Shown one piece after another: positions 56,796-64,000 of a DNA stretch of 64,000 bases. The first letter of the stretch is position 1, and each line of letters begins with the position of its first letter. This stretch comes from Perkinsus chesapeaki (taxonomy: Eukaryota > Perkinsozoa > Perkinsida > Perkinsidae): assembly GCA_013115145.1 (NCBI GenBank), contig JAAPAO010000112.1, forward strand, positions 1 through 64,000. Direction: 5' to 3'. Below the pieces are notes generated by a model, which did no database searches, had not been told where the DNA came from, and was given only the letters and a program-made list of their open reading frames with translations. A program made the translations under genes and the position numbers.

Positions 56796-58945
56796 CTACA
56801 ATGGGGACATGTAGCAGTCATGATTATCGATAAACCATCCCCAGTGGGAAGAGTGCGTACAAACCTGAGCTGGCCGATACACCTTGATCGTAGCCGTGGC
56901 GCAAAGATTCCCCGAGTAGGCCGAGAGAGACAGGGAGTAACGGTATAATGAGGGACTTACTTGAATGCCTTCGAATGCTCGACAAAACTTTAACATCGCA
57001 TAAATGCACGATAAGCAAGGGAAGTGTGAGACATGTAGATGGAGCCAGCCTTTGCTATTATTCGATAACATACCAGATACCATGTTGAGTGCCGAGAGTT
57101 CAGCATGAGAGGATCTATCGTTTATCACATACAAGCCTGTTAAAAGCTCGTGGGGCGGATCACGCATGCCGCTGGCATCATCATCAATGCTGTCGGTTAT
57201 ATCTGATCTTGCATGGATATTGGGCATACTTTTAGCGCCGCCATCGATCACAAAAGCATCAGTGTCTCGTCCATCGATGGACAGTTCCACTTCGCATGTT
57301 ATATATTTGGCTGTGGGCTGCCGGAAGCCTCGATCTCTACGCTCCATGCATCTAGGCACATAAGGACAGTGGAGGATTCCTAGTAGGTCAAGCAATCGAC
57401 CGGTAGTGACAGGGCCGACATGTCCTGCTGTCAACCTATGCCGTATTTCACTTGCATCGGAATGTTTCAATAGATGAATTAGCTCGGCAAGATCGGGCTT
57501 AGGTGGCATGTCAGCTTCGCGGAGACCGGCGAGAGATGAAGCATCCCATAACATTACAGTATCTATCAGTTTACTATTCTCGGATACCGTCGTGCATATA
57601 GTATCAATACGTTGAAGTTGTGATGGTCGAGCAAGTTGAACACATCGCTCTATTAAAAGCAACCCATCAGTGCTTAGAGAATCTCGGGATCCGAAGCCAA
57701 CCGATAGAGCCCATGCAAACTTGGGTACATCAGGAGCATGCAATCGATCAATTAACACTGTGAGGGGTTCGATGAAGTCACTGAAGTGCCCAACCGTTTT
57801 AGCTAAAGACCACACTGCGATGACGATATCGCCAGATGTCGCGGAGCTATCATCTGCCAAGTACAAGAGAATCTGCCGGGCCTTCTCGGGACTCAGAGGG
57901 TTGCTTGTCGTCAACGCAGCAAGCCGAGATACAGACCACAGTAGCGTAGAAAGGCTCCGTGTTGAAGGCCTCTCTAACAAGCTCGTGTGGGCAATATTGG
58001 CGACCGTGTTACAAACCTATAAAATAGAAATGTACATAACGGTTGTCAATGATACTACTTGAGGAGCTCTCCATTCAAGTAGATTAGAAGGAGCAAGAGA
58101 AGCGAATCCGTGCGCAGCTGTTGCGAACTCGACTAGATCTGGTTTGGGTACTTCTATGAACCACTTATTCGCTATGATAGGGAACCTCAATAAGACATCG
58201 TCTATCCTTGCTAATCTCATAACTAAACTACAAGCTACAGGCATTGCGGTATTGTTGTTACATACCTCCTAGGTCCCTGATATCAGCTAAAGTACGTAGG
58301 ACCATCCCCAGGGTATTCAGCTCAGCATCTTGGAAGGTAATCCCAAGATATTTCAATATGAGCAATTGGGCGACGGGTAAGATCGCTCTGCATAATAGAA
58401 AGCTTGATGGTTCTTGATCAGATTGTTGTTACTTACTCACGATGCCCCGATATGGCAATGAGCTTGCAGACTTCAGGAATATTCCATTCGTTGAGAAGTC
58501 CTTTATCAATAAGACGATTCAAAAACTCGTCGGTGATATTAGTAGCACTCTTGGTAGATGACAATACAACACATAAAACATCTTTAGGCTGCTGCTGCTG
58601 CTGCCGCCGCTCGTTTGTTGTCGATAATGATTCCATAGCACGGGGAAGGATTCCCTCAGCCTCCGAATCTAAACCCTCAAAGGTGAGCCTTCGAATGAGC
58701 TCAGCGCAGTCCCTGAATGATAGCTGTGGCGGTAGCTGACCAACGGCCTGTTTTGTTAGCTCTTGCGGCGCACCAATGCGCATGGCTAGTGTGACCAGTT
58801 GAGTGAAAACTGCCGGGGGCAGACCTGGGCGGAGGGCCGCTCGCACGGCTTCCGCTCCTAAAGACATGTCCTTGCCCCTCGTGGAAGCGATGCGCGCTCG
58901 CAGCAACTTGAGTAGAAGTACTGGGGGCCTCGTAATCGTTGTCAT
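56796..58945 (-). CDS. Helical-repeat protein with C-terminal deaminase-like domain; probable organellar RNA factor
   Basis: Four or five exons on the minus strand give about 620-650 residues. The N-terminus (MTTITRPPVLLLKLLRARIA) is basic, hydrophobic and free of acids, like a mitochondrial targeting sequence. Helical repeats follow, with recurring L-x-x-W/A-[ST]-L/V patterns: LVEFATAAHGFASLA, LSTLLWSVSRLAAL, IVIAVWSLAKTVG and VPKFAWALSVGFG, like the HPR/RAP or OPR-type proteins that bind organelle RNA. The C-terminal 180 residues contain HAE (His codon 57105-57107, Glu codon 57099-57101) and, 30 residues on, PCLSC (Cys codons 57015-57017 and 57006-57008). This is the zinc site of the cytidine-deaminase fold. 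An 81-nt segment after FEGIQ begins GTAAGT and may be an in-frame intron. Introns at about 58390-58440, 58235-58265 and 58020-58061 keep phase. The editing role is inference. Confidence 0.72.
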
Positions 58946-59250
58946 GTATAAAGGAGCGTAATTAATTAAACAACTGCATTAAATTTGAGGAGCAATGCAC
59001 TCGATAAATCCCTGCCGTCTAATTGAGCGGAAGACTAAACACACAAGAGCTGTGGGTAATGCTTGCGTAATGTACAATAATCCTAGATAAGGGACAAGAG
59101 GGGCGAAAGCGTTAACAACAATCAGTTTCATCATCTCAGTCATTTATAAAAACTATAGAATGCTACTAGAAGATCGATTAGCTGCATGATTATGCAGCTC
59201 TCCTCCTCTCTAACCACCGGACCACTCAGGTGTCGTCATCGCCATCATCA

Positions 59251-61390
59251 TCAACTGTGAGATATCTTCGTGAGGTCGGCGGTAAGAGCACCTATGGCTC
59301 CTACATATCCTTCGTGTTGAAGGAACAGGACATCAACGGGGTCGCCCATTCCAATAGATGACGGTGGAAGTGCCGGCGTTGGAGCTGAAGTATAAAAGAT
59401 ACTCGAGGCACCGTGGGGTGAGGCGCTTCATTCTATACAGGACGAGTTAACACCGTTAGTGAGGAACAAACGCAATATTCTAGAGTATAACCCCGAGGAA
59501 ATACGCTCCTAGAACTGCTATTTCCCAAAGTGGAAGAACTTGACAAAGGACAGACGGTAAAATAGAGCGAGAGATACAGTTAGTGAGAGCTTACTCTTAT
59601 CTTGGTTCCTTGTTGGTATAGGTAGCCCTAGGGAGTTAGGGTCATGAAACCCGAAGCCATTATCCTCATCAGAGACATCACCTGAAGGCACTAACGAGCT
59701 GCATCCTGCTGAGGATGATGCCATTCAAGAAGTCTCACCACTTGGTCTTATATGATCCGTTTGCCTATTCTGCTGTTGAGGTTGGCCCCACTGTTGATAC
59801 CACTCCACCGCGTAGCTGACAATGAGCTCAGACTGTAACTGGATAAGCTCTCTCCCTACCTGATGCTCGCCATCGTAGGCTCGTGCTTATTCACATATTT
59901 CCCTAACAACAAGTTGGCTACTATTAAGTAAGTGTACTTTGACGTACCACTGAAAAAAAATGTACTGCACTTATTGATCTTGGCAACAAGGTAAGAGATA
60001 TATCCAATATTGTAAGATACCATCTGTATCAACGACTGGGCTAAGTCCTCTCGAGCAGGATGTGATGATATCGCTTCATCCTCTCGGGAGCCAGTGAATC
60101 CAGCGCAACAGTTAACTAGAAAGAAGATAGAAGGGTAGAGTAGCTGCTGCTGCTGTCCCACACCTGTAGAAGCAGAGACACTATCGATTCGGGGGCAGTC
60201 TGTGGTGAAGAGCTTTCCCATCGAACTTGCTAAGGTATCATCGGACCACATGCCATGCTCGGGTCCCGGCTGGGTCCCCATGAGATCTCCCACTGATAGA
60301 TCTGCTCGACGGGCATCTCCCCACCTAGAAGTTAATGAGAAATAGCCTACTAAGCTGGTGAAGGTTACCGGCTGAGTTCGATGATCTCTTCGAAGCTCTG
60401 CGCATTGAACATTAGAGAGCCGAGACCGAGAACCTACTCAAGCTTGTTGATTAAAGACACAAATTAGAGAACAGTCAAGAAGCTTTGATTTTTCATACCG
60501 TTCCGCCGCCAACAGATGTCCCAGATACCCTTCTGTATTTGTCAGGCCCTTCGACTTTCAATATAGACACCCCTGAACCTGGGCGACACAGCTACACAAG
60601 CACTACTATAAGCAACGGTACCTATGTTACATAATAGGAAAGGGAAGAATCCTCTTCCCTCTACGCTATGCATATCGGTAGTATCTATCACTTGACGGCG
60701 TTTATGTTTGATATTATATCGAAACAGTGAGCCATCAGTGTTGAGTAATAGTGATAATCCACTGATGAGGATATGTTGCATTAAACCAACATTTCACAAC
60801 TTACCTCACGAGACTGTCCATTTCATCTACTTTGATTATATCGGCATCTAGCTCTTCGCGTATCACAGAGGCAAACTTCACTGCCCCTCCACCTTACATA
60901 ACAACAACAGTTCTATTCTCATCTACTCTACCAATCCTCACCAGTAGCTCGTATTGTCGGTCTTGGTAAGGTTCCCAAGGGGTAATGTTCCAAAACAACA
61001 AGCTTCAAAAATGCCATCTAATGACCCTTATACTATCAATACGACCATGTAGACCTACCGCAGAGCTAAGAAGACCCTCCCGGCTCGAGAATAGAAAGAA
61101 CGCGAGCAAGTCGCCACCAGATGTTTTCAATGACCTCTCATCTCGGCTCACCGATAGCCCTTCCTCTTTCAGACGCTCAACTGAAATGAAGTGATACGAA
61201 GCCTTGTCATCACAAGTTGTATAGAGGTCCTTATGAGATGTTATGTACTGTTATGACTATTGTTGACTGTAAGGGGGCCGGTCACCTTACCCGGAATCAT
61301 TCTCTCGACACAGGCAACTTTAGCAAGCGTTCCACCAATGTCGAGTGCTAACCAATTCACCACTTCGTGTGGTCCTCCGGATGAGTCCAT
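59251..61390 (-). CDS. Pantothenate kinase (type II/eukaryotic PanK)
   Basis: Exons on the minus strand start at MDSSGGPHEVVNWLALDIGG (61390). They follow eukaryotic PanK in order: the phosphate loop DIGGTLAKVACVE, ISVERLKEEGL, GGGAVKFASVIREEL with DEMDSLVRGL (about 60890-60790), FPFLLCNIG spliced to GVSILKVEGPDKYRRVSGTS plus VGGG (about 60640-60500), LGLGSLMFNAQSFEEIIELS, GDLMGTQPGPEHGMWSDDTL with ASSMGKL (about 60280-60210), AREDLAQSLIQMVSYNIGYI, YLIVANLLLGKYVNKH, and the C-terminal VLFLQHEGYVGAIGALTADL. The enzyme makes 4'-phosphopantothenate, the first step of coenzyme A synthesis. Exon borders between 59350 and 59740, including a Ser/Gln-rich insert, are not resolved; one internal frame there ends in a stop that I take as intronic. 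Confidence 0.9.
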
Positions 61391-61586
61391 TTGTAACAAG
61401 TGTTACTGCTACTACCGACTACAGGCTGCCAAGAACTTGGTGAACACAACGATAAGAAAAGTGAGAAACGTTTTGACGTGATGCTGCCGCTGCTGTTGGT
61501 AGTAGTAGTAGTAGCTCGCAATATACAAGATATAATAATCAACGTTGGTAAAGGGAAGTCCTTACAAGGATGCATCATCCTCATCA

Positions 61587-64000
61587 TCATCGCCGACCTC
61601 GGCCCTTCTTTCCTGATAAGAAAGAAATAGAGAAGAAGAAAAGGGCAGTCAGAGGCTCACCAATATCACCACCGATGGCGAAGGATCTCTTCGGGGCTCC
61701 GCGCTGGGCGAACTTCTCAGCCTGTTTAGCTCGGAAGGCAGCCTGTTAAATGATGGAACCCTGAATAGGAAAGCAATGTTTACCTTGCTCTTCGCTGCAA
61801 ATGCCTTCCGCCGTTTGGGATCTTGCATTATCTTAGTCATTGTCTTCTTCTTACGATTCTTAGCAATCCTAAGGTTCACCAGACTAGTCAGAGCAAAGTC
61901 TGATAACACCCTACTGGTTCGCGGCTAATAGCTCATCCTTGGCATTGTCCCCTCTCGATGTTACTCCAACTCTGTTCATCACTCTTTCTTGCTTACCTAA
62001 CTGTCGTTTCTGTTTGTTCGTTAGGAACCTAGCAAAGGCAAATGAAGCCTATCTACTTGATAGAAAAGGCCTACTCTTTCTGGACTTCACCATGGAACTG
62101 TTTCACAGTCCGAGCCCCGTCCTGTCTAGATGGCTCCTCCGCATCCTCATGGTCACTCTCAATAGTAATCGCCTTCTTCGGCGCAGTGAAGTTTGAGCTC
62201 TAGCCAACACAATACTGGCTATCATTACACCACCTAACTAACCTGTTGTTTATCCTCAAGCTCACCAACCTTCTGAATCCTCTTGTGACTTGACTTCAAC
62301 CACTTAGAGTAAATATCACTCTTCTCCATCTCACCGCTCACCAACTGAAAACAACAAGTACATCTTCACATCCTACAATCTCAAAGCAGCAGCAGCAGCA
62401 GCTGACCTTGCCAGCTTCATTACGCCTCTTCCTCGGTGCAATTGGCGCACCACCATCACCAGCAACCATCACTGGCAAATACCTACGATAAGTACACCAC
62501 TTAAGCAGGTGTATTTCAAACCCTACTTCTTCTTTCTTGCATCCCATCTCATAACACTTTTAGCCTTTGTCATCGACTCTCGGTCATCTGGCACTAAGTC
62601 TAACTGAGCCTTCTCTATGTCAAGCTGCCTATCCCTCTCCTTTGCTTCTACCGACTCCGGATCGGCATCAACAGAGCCTAATGAAGCACATTATTACTAT
62701 TAAAGATACTCCGTCAAGCTTACCAAGATAAAACTCATCTGATCTACAAGTAGTCTGATTGAACACACTAACACCCTCCTCAAGGTGATAACGGGATTTC
62801 TTCTTCCCACTTTCCTCACTCTCCTGCTGTTGTACTTGTCCCCCTAGGAAAGCATCGTACGCAGCAAGCGCCATGATGACGTACCATTTTTCTGTAGCTT
62901 CTTCCTAGCTCTCTTGCTTAGGCGATGAGGCTTACTCTCTGGTTCCTCTGGCATCTGTCTCTTCTGTCCTATTGACTTAACCTGACAACACTCCGATAGA
63001 GCCCAATCGTTACCCAGGCCCGATCTACCTCTTCTTCATGGTAGTCTTCTTCCTCCTCATCGCTGTCACTCAAATTTCCCTCTTCCTCTAGTAACTCCTT
63101 TTGTTGCTTCTCCCTAGACATTTTCTTCAAGTCATGCCGAAGTTGTCTCGGTGCAACCTAACCCCTCGTATCCACTTCCCAACCACTATTAGTAGGAGGA
63201 GGCGGAGGCCTACCACATGCTGGGATATCTCCGCCATGGTCTCTGGTTTGATAACTGTCGTACCACTGGCAGATTTGGGTTGCTGTGATGGACGGAATGA
63301 TCCTGACACGTCGCTTATGCATTGAGTCCGTAATATTGCACTTTTAAAATGACTAGCAATAACCTACTCAACTGCGCAATCATATCCAACTTCTCTTTAA
63401 CATCTTCAACACTTTGAGACCCTAATCATATAAGCTAGGATACAAAGTCCTCGACCCTCACTTTACCAAGATCGGCTTTAGTCCGGAAAGCTGGGTGTGG
63501 AGTATCTAGTAGCCTCTGCGGTCCCCCTGCCTCAGCTCGGAGAATCCATTTAGCCCTTCTAACCTGAAACCACCATCATACTCATCAACAATATTGAGCC
63601 AACTTACACTCTGTTTGGATGCAGCTGGACGTGTTTTGTAGTAAAGATGATATGCACTCATCATTGACCGCTGGAGGGAGGCCAACTCGGCATCACTCGA
63701 TACCAGCCTACGGACCTAAAAACACCGTTGCAAGGGTTCGAACCTGCGCCCTGTAGCCTACTGTCTCCACTTCCTCCTGTACGCTGGGTATACCACCAAT
63801 AACACACAGCTTCTTATCATCCACATCTTCCCCACCTTCAGCGTCCCCTTCAGCAGGCACAGCATGATCTTTGTCTAGAGGCTGGAGACCGAGTTTCCGA
63901 CCTAAGATACACCACCCAATCAGTTCCTATGATCCCCCCGATGCCCATGCCCATGTCTTACCTAGGAACAGCATCAACTCCACTGCGTAGGGCATATCAT
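61587..64000 (-). CDS. DDX54/DBP10 DEAD-box helicase, C-terminal part (5' end beyond window)
   Basis: The minus-strand exons are the C-terminal third of a DBP10-type helicase. Visible in order are DMPYAVELMLFLGRKLGLQP (63990-63890), the IGGIPSVQEEVETVGY stretch, ASLQRSMMSAYHLYYKTRPA (family pattern Y..Y.KTRP.AS), HPAFRTKA, an acidic stretch (NLSDSDEEEEDYHEEE), MRWDARKKK, the DBP10CT-like YSKWLKSSHKRIQKVGELED (about 62330-62245), APKKAITIESDHEDAEE, a basic stretch (LRIAKNRKKKTMTKIMQDPK) and FAIGGDIGKKGRGRR with the stop at 61587. The helicase motifs themselves lie outside the window. DBP10 acts in 60S ribosome assembly in the nucleolus. The gene ends 197 nt from the start of the pantothenate kinase gene. 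Confidence 0.85.

Noticed and set aside
57670-58062. Plus-strand frame of 130 codons
   Set aside because: It is antisense to the well-supported helical-repeat gene and has no family features.

Overview
This is nuclear DNA of a unicellular eukaryote with the standard genetic code. Genes sit close together on both strands and are split by many very short GT-AG introns, mostly about 40-70 nt. The housekeeping genes (PAM16, WDR3/UTP12, UPF1, eIF4E, DDX54/DBP10, pantothenate kinase, FCP1-type phosphatase, P4-ATPase) are clearly eukaryotic. Secreted lineage-specific proteins, a secreted cystatin, a papain-type protease and a helical-repeat protein fused to a deaminase-like domain fit an alveolate protist. 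A Perkinsus/dinoflagellate relative is my best guess, but this is inference; I found no intact spliced-leader or rRNA sequence to confirm it.

Left part (1-33.2 kb) is strongly AT-rich, and its introns are largely built from TAA/TTA triplets with complementary ends. In order: the 3' part of a P4-ATPase flippase; three secreted or membrane proteins of unknown function (4.4-9.2 kb); a divergent pair of a tetraspanin-like protein and a Ser/Thr kinase; a secreted cystatin; a gamma-glutamylamine-cyclotransferase-like enzyme; two membrane proteins on the minus strand; a WD40 protein followed 10 nt later by PAM16; a two-TM protein; eIF4E (minus); WDR3/UTP12, whose longest intron holds a 40-nt tandem repeat and an assembly gap; and UPF1.

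Right part (33.9-64 kb) has more balanced base composition, longer uninterrupted exons and introns of mixed sequence. It holds a GT15-like glycosyltransferase with an EGF-like motif, a basic coiled-coil protein (minus), several unassigned genes (38-43 kb), a long plus-strand block beginning with a coiled coil (43.2-51.1 kb), a cathepsin L-like protease (minus), an FCP1-like CTD phosphatase with BRCT, the helical-repeat/deaminase protein (minus), pantothenate kinase (minus) and the 3' part of DDX54/DBP10 (minus).

The genes do not form an operon-like pathway, although several act in RNA metabolism: WDR3 and DDX54 in ribosome assembly, UPF1 in mRNA decay, eIF4E in translation, FCP1 in Pol II recycling. 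The most interesting object is the protein at 56.8-58.9 kb, which joins organelle-type helical repeats to a zinc deaminase motif (HAE plus PCxxC) and could be an RNA-editing factor.
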